A stretch of DNA of 64,000 bases from NCBI RefSeq assembly GCF_027942865.1, contig NC_134519.1:17927248-17991247 (forward strand), written 5' to 3'. The notes beneath the pieces are model-generated. The model was not told the DNA's origin and searched no databases. It worked only from the letters and a program-made list of their open reading frames with translations. Of the stretch, positions 1 to 40,094 are shown in pieces; position 1 is the first letter of the stretch; each line of letters opens with the position of its first letter. A program made the position numbers and the translations under genes. Source of the stretch: Odontesthes bonariensis (Eukaryota; Chordata; Actinopteri; Atheriniformes; Atherinopsidae).

Positions 1-725
1 AGTATGATGTATGGCTTAATTATTGGAGCTGATATGCAACTGTGATTGAAGCATGGTCACATCCTAATTGAAAATAGCAACCATTTGCTTTTGCCATCTT
101 ATAGGAAACATCCAGATGTGGTGTTTGATGTAAAATACTGCCTGCCGGTTGCTCATGATGCTGTTTTTCAGTGTTTGTGTGTAGGTGGAGGCACATCAAT
201 GTGTGCGTGGGTAGATGTGAGTAGAGATGCCTGCCAGGTGTATGTGGCTGTGCGTTTTTTGTCCTTCGCCATGCAAGTCTGGTACATTAGATGGATATAA
301 TATACCACTCTCTGGCTTTACAGTTGTCTGCATCACATCAAATCAGTTCATTATTAGCTTTTTTTCCCCTTTAAAATGAATGACTCGTTTCTAAAACTGT
401 CCTGCAGTAACATCCATTTGTTACGTTTTTGTCTATTTTTGAATGCAATTTTTCAGACACCACCATTAATCTCAAGGTAGGAAAGAGAGGTTTTGTACTA
501 GATTTAGCTGGTAATGGATGTGTTTTATGTGTCCCTGTTGCATAGTCTGTATTTTAACCCTAATTTGTTTCTCCTTTTCAGGCCCTCACAAAGAAATGAC
601 ATTTATATGGAGAAAAACAATTCTAAAAAACAGCAGAAATATAATTATGTACTGTGATTCCAGCATTCCTGCCATCAGAATATTTTTTCAAACCATGTAA
701 TATGAAAAATGTGTGTGTCCATAAG

Positions 726-30455
<29,730 letters not shown>

Positions 30456-31760
30456 GGACAGGAGACACAGCGAGGGGGAAGAGGGCAAATGCCAGAGAGG
30501 TGTGAGAGGACGCTCCTCGACGGTGTGAAAGAGGGAAAGTTTATGTGACTCTTTTTGCATCTTCAAGGCCGTGAGCCCTCAAGATGTTTGGTAAAAACCC
30601 AAAATGATGAAGACTAATACTTCCTGAAACTGTAGTTGCCAATTCACACAGGACACTGACAATCAATAAGGTCTATTCCCTGATACTTGATGATAGTGAC
30701 TAGTAATGATTACAGAAAATAGATAAACTGAATGAATCAGATTATGTCATTTGTGTCAATTGATATTTTCTTTCTGAAGATGTTTTTAAATGATTCAGTG
30801 TTGCTCTAAACAGTACCTATCTGTGAGATGTGTGAATTTGTAACTACATTTTCTTATAAATGACTTGTTTTGTAAATACATTGTGATCATCTCACCATTG
30901 CCATTTATCAGACCAGATCAATACAACAAGCCATTATGAAAACGCAATCTGATATTTTACCAGACAATGTGGATACTGATAAGTGACACTATGATGCTGG
31001 ATTTTTTTACAGTATGAATGAACGTGCGGGGGAGGAACTGCCTGATATCCCCTGATCATTTTTCCTTTTGGTATTGAACATAATAACTTGTGAGATATGG
31101 ATACACCTATAGAATAAAATAGAAACAATGCATTTGTTATTTCACCCAACATTATTATTAAATCATGACTCCACCAAACCTCAGATCTTTAATATTTCAC
31201 GATTATCTTTTAAAGCTGTTTGTTTTTATTTTATTTTTTTACCACTCTAAACCCTTTAAATGAGAAATTCCACCACACTGTACATCAAAACGTTTGATTT
31301 GCAGAATACTTGGGAGGGAAATTTTAACCGTGAACTGATCCAAAAACAAAATGATCTATTTAATTTGTTTTCACTGTTTTTTTGTTTTTTTGTAATTTCC
31401 AATATCAAATGAACCACTGCAGAGGAGTAATGTAGAAACACTGCAGATGCACCATGACACATTTTGCTTTGAAAAAAATAAAAAATAAAAGAAGCTATAT
31501 TACTTACTAATAATGTACAGAACAATTATGCTGTGTGTAACATTTAGAGAGGAAAAAAAGCTGAGGAAATTTAAAGGAATCCTTGGAAATATTCAGATTA
31601 AGGTTTGTGTATTTGTTTTACTTGCCTGAAGTAGGCCAAATCTGTGAAACTCACTTAACCAAAAACATGGAAATTTGTATCATAAGTTCAAGGAATGCAA
31701 ATACTTTGTTGGTTTTTATGTGTACAGTAGCTGTATATACTAATAAAGGTGTCCTGAAGT
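30456..31760 (+). other. cacna1e: cacna1e 3' untranslated region
   Basis: AT-rich, non-coding stretch after the cacna1e stop. Candidate poly(A) signals AATAAA occur at 31113-31118 and 31742-31747, with T-rich runs between. The exact transcript end is inferred. Confidence 0.55.
31742..31747 (+). terminator. cacna1e: candidate poly(A) signal of cacna1e
   Basis: AATAAA about 1.29 kb after the stop codon, followed by GT/T-rich sequence suitable as a downstream element. An upstream AATAAA at 31113 could give a shorter 3' UTR. Confidence 0.45.
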
Positions 31761-32240
31761 TGCCATTGCTTCTGGATGTCATTTATTGTTTGTTTTTTTA
31801 CTCCAACATGAAAAACCTGAGTGTGGTGATAACTTTTACTTAGTGAAGGAAACAACGGTCGGTGCCTCTACTTAATGTCTTAGTGGTAAAACCTCCACAC
31901 ACTGATTATCCCATACTTGTTTTCGCACCGGCTCACACACTATCAGTAGGTTCTTTCCAATTATCAATATACTCAGACATGTTGCCCTTTTGTCCCTCAC
32001 CCTAACAATCAGTTTTTCAACACCATAAAGTTTGAAATGAGGCAGGCCATCATTCAGAGCAGATTTCAAAATTCAAATATTCAATATACTGTGAAGCTAG
32101 AGTTTGTATGTACACTTCCCTCCAGAGAGAAATGAACAAGAACCTGAAAGACATATATGCAGTTTTATGAAAAAGAAGACACACCTTTCAATTCTAAGAT
32201 TTTATATTTATGGACATAATAAGAAAAAATAATAATCCGG
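31761..32240. other. intergenic DNA between cacna1e and the Tc1 inverted repeat
   Basis: AT-rich, without ORF similarity or a recognised repeat. It holds the likely downstream region of the cacna1e poly(A) site. Confidence 0.4.
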
Positions 32241-32999
32241 TTTATAAACCTAACCTGTGCGGCCATGTTTGAATTATGATCCTTCAGGCTTTTTCTGAAT
32301 ATGCTGTCCTGAATTTGATCATTTAACATGCTAACTGAGGCCTGCAGAGTCTGAGCATTACATGGACTGACTTTGTGGGACCTCCACATCTAAGAAGATT
32401 GGCAGCTGTCTTACATGTTTTCCACTTCAACACATTCTTTCTCACTTTAGAATGATGGACAATTGCCTCTCTAAGATCATTGCTGATGTATTTCCTCTTT
32501 GGCATTGTGTTACCACACAGCTGAATGCTGATGATCAGTTACTCGAGTACATTCATCTAGCATTTCTTATGGAATCAAATTATATGTCTTAAAATCAGAT
32601 AAATACAACTTCAGATGAATAACGTGGCATAACACCATCTCATTCTTTTATTTGATTTAATTTGATTCCATAAGAAATGCTAGATGAATGTACTCGAGTA
32701 ACTGATCATCAGCATTCAGCTGTGTGGTAACACAATGCCAAAGAGGAAATACATCAGCAATGATCTTAGAGAGGCAATTGTCCATCATTCTAAAGTGAGA
32801 AAGAATGTGTTGAAGTGGAAAACATGTAAGACAGCTGCCAATCTTCTTAGATGTGGAGGTCCCACAAAGTCAGTCCATGTAATGCTCAGACTCTGCAGGC
32901 CTCAGTTAGCATGTTAAATGATCAAATTCAGGACAGCATATTCAGAAAAAGCCTGAAGGATCATAATTCAAACATGGCCGCACAGGTTAGGTTTATAAA
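32241..32999. repeat. 340-bp perfect inverted repeat (arms 32241-32580 and 32660-32999, spacer 79 bp)
   Basis: The two arms are exact reverse complements over 340 bp, checked line by line; pairing positions sum to 65,240. The same transposase fragments therefore appear on both strands (start codons at 32505 on - and 32735 on +). Outside 32999 the + arm runs on into more Tc1 sequence, while outside 32241 the - arm changes to unrelated DNA. So the right arm is the original and the left arm the inverted copy. The spacer is AT-rich. Confidence 0.93.
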
Positions 33000-33380
33000 G
33001 TTCCATCTGGACAAACCACATGACTTCTGGAATGATTTCCTTTGGACAGACAACACCAAAGTGGTGACGTTTGGTCATAATGTACACCATGCTTAGTGAG
33101 AACAAAACACAGCATATCAACACAGACACCAACAACTGGTGAAGCATGGTTCTGGAGGGGCTATGATTTGGGCTTTTTTGTAGCCGCAGAACCTGGGCAC
33201 ATTGCAGTCATTGAGTTGACCATGAACTCCTCTGTTTAGCAAAGTGTTCTAGAGTCAAACACGAGACTATCTCTCCAATAGCTAAAGTTAGGCTGAAACA
33301 TAATCTTGCACCAGCACAATTATCCCAAACACACCATAAAATCTACAACAGAATGGCTGAAAAAGAAACACAAATATAGT
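32660..33380 (+). pseudogene. decayed Tc1-like transposase
   Basis: The frame starting at 32735 reads MPKRKYISNDLREAIVHHSK, the classic N-terminus of fish Tc1-like transposases, then VLKWKTCKTAANLLRCGGPTK. A frameshift moves the text to LQASVSMLNDQIQDSIFRK, NSNMAAQVRFI and FHLDKPHDFWNDFLWTDNTK (the first catalytic Asp region reads WTDNTK instead of WTDETK). Degenerate equivalents of GGSGAMIWA and QHNYPKHT follow to about 33370, and the last third is missing. Internal deletions and stops make it non-functional. No terminal inverted repeats were identified. Confidence 0.88.
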
Positions 33381-34200
33381 AATGAGAGACTGAGACTGAT
33401 AATGTCATACAGAATATGATTAGTTCAAGTATTTGCTGTTAAAGGTTGTTCTGCTAGTTATTGAATTACAGGATGTAGCCCACTTGGTCTTCCCCACGTT
33501 GCTTCTGCATTTTGGCTTAGTTTTTGTTAAATGGATAATAACACGTAGTTATATGTCATGTCTTGTTGTTGTTCATCTGGTGGTACATCTATCCAACTTT
33601 AAGACCTGACAAAGACCAGATCATTTTCCTATATGACGACCTGATAAGTAAAACCTGAGAATTTTCACATTAATGTATAATATGATTTGAGTAAGTTATA
33701 CCCTGCTCAGTCATATATCAAATTGAACAGGCAAACGCCCTACTGGAGAATGCTCACTCTTTACAAGAAACAGTTGAACATGTCTGCTTCATTGTGGGAA
33801 ATACAATACAGAGAAGGGTATTATTATTCAATCCAGATCATAGAAAACACTTGTTGACTTTTCATATGCAGTGATTTTGGGAAAATATTAGACAACAAGA
33901 CTTACAGTGGATTTAACCTTTTTGAGAAGGATGGCACTTTATAAAACAATATCGTTTTGCCCATGTTTAATTTTCTGTTCCATTCCAGTCCATTTGGTGG
34001 CAGTATTGTGCCTCTAAGCTGTTATAGAAATAATACACAACTAACTCAGCGGGGGGAGAAGGAGGAAGAAGAAGAAATAGATAGCAAGGAAGCCAATTGT
34101 TTAATGTTACTCACGAAGTTAAAACGCGGAAACATTTGTTCATTCTTTCATTTAAACAGACCAATGTGACTTTTAAAGTTGATGGTGAAATATGTATTGT
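33380..34200. other. intergenic DNA upstream of rnf11
   Basis: AT-rich and without convincing coding content. A short GGGGGGAGAAGGAGGAAGAAG purine stretch lies near 34050. Parts of 33540-33720 look like transposon tail, but I cannot assign them. Confidence 0.35.
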
Positions 34201-34572
34201 GACGGCGTCGTGTGTCTCACAGAGGAATGAGCGTCACTTATCAAGGAAGTCGTCTTGCTGGCCAACCTGAAAAAGTACCTAGCTAGGTTGCTAGCCGATA
34301 TTAGCAAGGGGAGTTCTTTGTTTTCTTTTGCAGGTCGAGATCCACGTAACCATGAAGGGAAATTAGTGTGGACGTTGCTGTTACCCTTTAACCAATGTCC
34401 AGGAGTTTATTAATCATGTCGGGGATGCATTTGATGTTGCATAATTGAACAGCTTATTTATCATTTCTGGAACATTGGAAATACTAAACTAACATTAGCC
34501 ACTGAGAGCAACTTTAGCAGCACAGGTCTGCTTTTTAACGTCGGCCAGAAAAGGACTGGAGACACGGAAGAT
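34201..34572 (+). promoter_or_regulatory. rnf11: rnf11 5' UTR and probable promoter-proximal region
   Basis: Less AT-rich than the preceding DNA, with CpG-containing words (GACGGCGTCGTG, ACGTCGG) and no TATA box, as is usual for a housekeeping gene. The transcription start is not directly visible. Confidence 0.4.
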
Positions 34573-35827
34573 ATGGGCAACTGTCTCAAATCTCCCACAT
34601 CAGACGACATCTCTCTGCTCCATGAATCCCAGTCAGACAGGGCGAGTTTTGGTGACGGGACAGACCCAGACCTGGAGCCTCCTCCACCGTACCAGGTGAG
34701 GGGCTGCTAACACCCATCTCCCAAATTATTGATCTGAGTAAAAAGTTTGGGGCTCATTGCTGACAGCTTGTGTTAAGACCCCAAATGTTGACATGCAGTG
34801 TTTAGTGTTCCAGAAAATATGCTATTAATGACGTGTTTGTTTTTAGAAAACCGCAGTTTCGTGTCCGTGGCCTCATCTTAATTAAATTTGAGAACGTTTA
34901 CTGTTGAATAATCAAAAGATGTTTGTTGTTTTTGTCGTTATCATTAATGACAGGTATGCTCTCGAGAATTCCTGCTCTGTTTTTCTGTTTATCTTCACAC
35001 ACCAGACTAGTCTGACCGCATTGTCTTGACAGAGTCATTTGATATAGGTGGAAAACACTTTTGTTTCCTGTCTGCAACCAGGAGCAGGCTCACATGCCCA
35101 TGTACCACCCTACACCCAGTCAGGCCCGTCTGGCCACCCAGTTGACAGAGGAGGAGCAGATCCGCATAGCTCAGCGCATCGGCCTCATCCAGCACCTCCC
35201 TAAGGGCGTTTATGATGGAGGGCAGGATGGCTCAGAGAAGAAGATAAGAGAGTGAGGATTTTTTTTATTTTGGTAGATTTACATCTAGTGATATCACAGG
35301 GAGCACTAAGTAGTTCATAGGTGTATGCTTTATAATAAATATCCTCAGCAGTATCGGCTGTTGGACCTTAAAGAGGCGATTGTTACCGCTGACTAACCTT
35401 CAGTCTCAGATAGGAAAGCAAGATGTGGCCTCTGAGCATCATACCAGTTCAGAATTTTGCTGCTTGTTTATTTATTATTATTATTATCATTTAATTATCA
35501 CTAATTAAATGTTACAACTTGTTAGAGTCAGACGAGCAGTTAATATCAAATATTTGGGATCGTCGTTGCATAATTATCATAGCAGTGAAGCAACATGAAT
35601 ATGTTATGTATAGGGTGTGTATTTATGTCTTTTTTTTTTTAATGTTTGTTTTTAGATGCGTGATCTGTATGCTGGACTTTGTTTATGGGGACCCTATTCG
35701 GTTCTTGCCCTGTATGCACATCTACCACATGGACTGTATAGACGACTGGCTGATGAGATCCTTTACCTGCCCCTCCTGCATGGAGCCTGTGGACGCTGCC
35801 CTGCTCTCCACCTATGAGACCAACTAA
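34573..35827 (+). CDS. rnf11: rnf11: RING finger protein 11, complete, three coding exons
   Basis: Exons 34573-34695, 35082-35251 and 35656-35827 (TAA) give 154 codons, the same length as human RNF11, and near-identical text. RNF11 is a RING-H2 E3 ubiquitin ligase adaptor on endosomal membranes; it works with NEDD4-family ligases and in the A20 complex that limits NF-kB signalling. Visible elements: MGNCLKSP with Gly2 (N-myristoylation) and Cys4 (palmitoylation); the PPPPY WW-binding motif near residue 37; LTEEEQIRIAQRIGLIQHLPKG; and the C-terminal RING-H2 CVICMLDF...CMHIYHMDC...CPSC with all zinc ligands. The start is fixed by the myristoylation motif. Tail-to-tail with rpe65. Fish have rnf11 duplicates; which one this is cannot be told. 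Confidence 0.97.
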
Positions 35828-37800
35828 TTTTTCATTCAGATTCCACCAGTGCATATATCAAGCAGCCCCTCCAACACCCAAACATAACAGCTCCCCTCCT
35901 ATTCAGTGAGAGGAGCTGGAAATTGTGCGGGTTGTTGTCTTGCACTTTGAAAATGTCCAAATTCACTCACCCAGTGTTGGCCTTCGACTCCCCCCAGGTC
36001 AGATTGAAATTAAGCTGGTCTTAAAAAATCAGTTACACGAGTTGGTAAGAAATTGTTCCCCTGCACGTGCTTCTCTGTGTTCGTAAGGCTGAGGCAGTGT
36101 ACAGTGTTGCCACAAATGGTGAGCACAATGGATTTGTGTGTATGTCTGAGAGCTGTTAGGTGATTGAGCATTCCACATGAGCCGGTCTCAGTGGCGTTTC
36201 TCCACAGCTGACCCCAGTTCACCGTAATTCCAGTTGATCATGATAAAGGATTTGAATGGACAATTAATTTCACAAATTATTTACCCACATGCTGAAAGGT
36301 GTTTTTACACATCTGTTGGATTGAGTTTTCCTGTGATCACAGTAAGCAAAGCAATTTAAACATACTGATCTTTCAAATATGCTCCAGCTGAAAACTGGCC
36401 CTATACTTTATTGATACCAGAAAACATGGCTGATATATACAGTTTTGGTTGCAAAGGAAGCTGAGCCGCATTGCTCTATGGTTGGCCAGGATCGCAAAAT
36501 ATATGCACACATGCTCCATAAATCACCCAGTGTAAAAGTATAAAGTGTTCTATATCACTGATGTCAGAGAAACCTGTTTGTCTTTGGTCAGTCCTTTGAG
36601 TTGAAGGGGAATTGTTTGTTCTGTGAATGTTTCACCAGACAGTGTGTAAATTATCTGACAGCCAGTGTAAAGGGCTCATTTGTGCATGGGCAAGTGGGTC
36701 AGTTAGTCAAACATTAGAAACGCTTGCACACACTTTTCATCCAATCCAGAGATTTGCACTTTACTTATAAGACATTATCTAAAACAATATATTAATATAT
36801 GTACCATATAACCTTGCACTATCAAGACTCCATTCCTCTATCTCCTGAGATGCAAAAGTTATTAGCTGATAGTTATTTTCCAAGCTGTCAGTAGTCTCTT
36901 ATCACTGAGGTAAGCCTGAATATTCCATTTCATGAAATATGTAGTGTGAAAATATGCTTGGTTTTGTGATTTTGATTTTAGGTTTTTCCAAGCAAAGGGA
37001 CAGAGGCTTGCTCATGGTGAAAGGAGTAGTTCAACGCATTTCTTAATCGCTTTTTTTTTTTTTTTTGTCAAGAGTTTGTAAAAACAGAACGATCCTATTA
37101 TGTCTGTGCTTTAGATGTCTGACCTAAAGATTGATAACAGGAGCAGACAAGCTGGCTATCTTCATAACTAAAAAATCTGCCTGTCAGAGACCTGCAAGAC
37201 GCTTATGTTTTTGATTAGTTTTTCCTTTTTTTGGTTCATGCTGCTCAACGTGAAATTACACCAACATGTTCAACATTGTGTTTTTGAATTGTGGACTGAG
37301 CCAGCAGTCTCATCCGACTGTCAGTCTTCCTTCAGCAACACCTGGCAAGAAAACAACCTTTTGAATTGTTCTTTGTCTTTTAACGAAGAGGTTTGATTTG
37401 GTGTACACCGCAATGTTTTGTTCTATTTAATTTCTCTCTTGCAGTAGTTGCAATCTTTCCTTTACTTTGTTGCGTTGTTTGTTGGTTGTGCTCTTAATTT
37501 ATGTGTTTTCTCCTAACATAGCTTGTTACATTTGTGTTAAATCCACTGCATATTCATATTTAAACTCCATGGTTAAGGCACTGGTTTCGAATTGTGCAGA
37601 CCTCTGTCCCAGTTGTTGGAGACTTCTTTGTATGGTGTGAGTTAGAACCGAGATGCGATGGTTTTCACCGAGCTTTCCTATGCTGTGTTTTTCAAGTTGA
37701 GTTTATCTTAAAAGTTAATATTTTTCTTGTAATTATCTTCTTTTTCTTTCCCTTGGAAGGCTAAACCCTCTTGTAAACAATAAAAAAAGGAGAAAAACTT
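35828..37800 (+). other. rnf11: rnf11 long 3' UTR
   Basis: About 1.95 kb of AT-rich non-coding sequence between the stop and a canonical AATAAA. Mammalian RNF11 also has a long 3' UTR. No ORF or repeat family is recognised in it, apart from a T16 run near 37051. Confidence 0.55.
37779..37784 (+). terminator. rnf11: candidate poly(A) signal of rnf11
   Basis: AATAAA inside TTGTAAACAATAAAAAAAGG, followed by a TTTGTGGTTTTATTT-type GT/T-rich region. Confidence 0.55.
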
Positions 37801-38429
37801 TGTGGTTTTATTTAAAATACACTCTCTATGTAGGACAAAAAAAAATCTACTCACATCAGCCAGTTAAGTGGACTAATTCATGCAAAGAGGCAGATTTGTT
37901 GCCCTGTGAATGTCAAAATGGGTGATTACAGAACAGCACAAAGACTAAATATTCCTTTGAGCCTTTCATTAATGCAATCCTAAAAACTGGCAGTGGAGTG
38001 GAAAGCGTGACTACATAATCAGGGTTCTCCATTTGTCTGAAGCAGCCTATGAGCCTCTGCCACATTGGTATTGCTTTATTTCCTCTGCTTACATCAGCTG
38101 TGGATAAAAACGTGAATGAGATTTTTTTTTAAATTTTTTACATTTTCAGTCCTTTTTTTTACGATGCATAAAAATCTGATTGAAAAACAAGATAAATCCT
38201 TGTTAAAATATGTACAAATTGTACATTTAAAAAAAAAAATCTTTATATTGCTGTAATAGGTAAGAAATCCCGACGTGGTTTAAGTTCACTCTTAGCTTTA
38301 TCGCAAGAAAATAGGGATATTGCATTCATTATAATTGGAAAACCAGCATGATGTTGAACATTCAAATTATTTTTAGAGAGGTAGTGTTCAATGATATCCA
38401 AAAGTAAAATTTCAGATTGATTATTAAAA
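37801..38429. other. intergenic DNA downstream of rnf11
   Basis: AT-rich with several A/T homopolymer runs (for example near 38125 and 38230). No coding or repeat signal recognised. It may include the 3' remainder of the transposon at 38.4-39.2 kb. Confidence 0.35.
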
Positions 38430-39190
38430 CTGAACTCTGAGAGCCTTTAGTTGCTGCTTGTTTGTTTTCCTGCCCTTATTGTTCTCTTCAGCTGGTCAAA
38501 AGCATGCTTAACTGGTCTGAGGTCAGATGTCAGATGACTGCCACTTAAGAATATTAACTTTATTTGCCTTAAGGGGGTCTTGGGTTGTTTCTGCAGCCAT
38601 GTTTTAGGTCATCATCCTATACCATGGGAAGCCATTTAATCAGTTAAAAGGAAATAAAAAAAGGAAGTAAAAAAATTAAAGCATTTCTTTGCAATTAAGA
38701 AGCTCCGCAGCCTGACAAATTCAGTCTGCTGCTTCTATGATCAGCCACATTTCCTGTAAACGCAAGTGACTCAGTCCCACTGACAGCTATACATTCCCAA
38801 GTCATCACACTGCCCCAATTATGCCTAAAGGTTGACTTTAGATCACAATACATTCATCTCCTCCTCTAGCTTATCTCTTCCCATTCTTCTGGTGCAAGTT
38901 CACCTTGGTTTTGTTCATCAGAAGACTCTTATTCCAGAACTGGAGATGCTAAATACTTTCTTATCAGGCCCTTCTGTTCCTGAGTGTTATCAGTGGCTTG
39001 CTTCTTTAGAAATTCTCTACATGTACAAACATAAATGACACCTCTTCGTTGAAGTAGATATTTTAGTTTGTAGGCTTTCTTGGTATTTCTATTAGAAATA
39101 AACTGGGCCAAACCTGAAGTTCCTGCTGTCTACCTGATTTTATCGTGATACTCCTGTGAGTTCCATTGAATAACCTCCAAATGGAAATTC
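38430..39190 (-). pseudogene. decayed Tc1/mariner-type transposase, antisense
   Basis: On the minus strand, 38701-38815 reads in one frame GSVMTWECIAVSGTESLAF and onward, clearly the 'GSVMxWGCMAxSGTGxLxF' segment of Tc1/mariner transposases. Upstream (38880-38940) is FWNKSLLMNKTKVNLHQKNG, the 'W.DETKVNL' catalytic region with its Asp lost. Downstream, stop-ridden text resembles 'MDNDPKHA...LKANKVNILKWPSQSPDL' and 'NKQQLKEA' down to about 38440. The order is that of a full transposase, but frameshifts, stops and missing catalytic residues make it dead. The family differs from the Tc1 copy at 32.7 kb. Confidence 0.75.
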
Positions 39191-39900
39191 AGAGCTTGTT
39201 TACAGCTTCAGACTTTTTAATCTTCTAAACTTATCATAAGATAATAGCAAAACAGGCCATGCACGTACTATTAAAAAAATGTCTGACTCCTAAATTGTTA
39301 ATGGTTGGTTAGTTTAAATCCTTGACATAAAGCCTAATCCCCACACGTCAGTCTCTGTTCCACAGAACAGCTGATTGCAACATACACTTTTGTTAGCTTC
39401 TGTTCTCAGATTATGCACCAACACAATTAATCAGCTTTGCGTTGCTTCAAGCTCTGCATGCTTTCACTTTTTAGATCAGATTCAGACAACTTTGTACAAC
39501 ACACTTAAGACTTGAATGGAGAGGTCACTAGTTCACATATGACTGTAATGATATTTTGTTTGGTTAAAATCTCTGGAATTATCTTAAGAATTCAGGCCAA
39601 AGAGTCACTTGGACAAGTTGTATTTACTATATTGTCAGTTGATGCATCGTTTATCAAGATAAATACTGGTTTGATCTAAAACTAAATATATACGGTAACT
39701 TTTTCCTTATTATGAAAAAGCATAATAAGAATTTGTGTCACAGAAGGCAGCTGTAGAACTGGCTGAAATGAAGTGCATCGTTTCTAAATACTATCTACAA
39801 TTACTTATCAATTTGTTCTACTGTTAAATTGTTAGCAGCAAATAAACACTCTATACAAAAGGACAAATGTCAAACGGAGGAATTTATAGGTACTGAAATA
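39191..39900. other. intergenic DNA between the mariner relic and rpe65
   Basis: No gene or repeat recognised. It lies downstream of both rnf11 and rpe65. Confidence 0.35.
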
Positions 39901-40006
39901 TTTATTTTTGCCACCACAAGCTTTTCATCTGATATCATGTGAACAAATCCACAATCTTTGGGCTTGGGAGAGACTTAACTGCTATAATAATGTCTCTCTA
40001 GCAAAC

Positions 40007-40012
40007 TTTATT
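40007..40012 (-). terminator. rpe65: candidate poly(A) signal of rpe65
   Basis: TTTATT on the + strand is AATAAA on the minus strand, about 85 nt after the rpe65 stop. A second one at 39901-39906 would give a slightly longer 3' UTR. Confidence 0.4.
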
Positions 40013-40094
40013 TTTCTGGCAATGTAATACTTTTTGTCTTTTGTCTATGATCACTGAAATACTAAGTGGCAGGTGATAACACTGGAACCGTTCA

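Noticed and set aside
1-725. Domain I S1-S3 exons at the left edge
   Set aside because: None of the open frames here resemble Cav segments; the stretch appears intronic.
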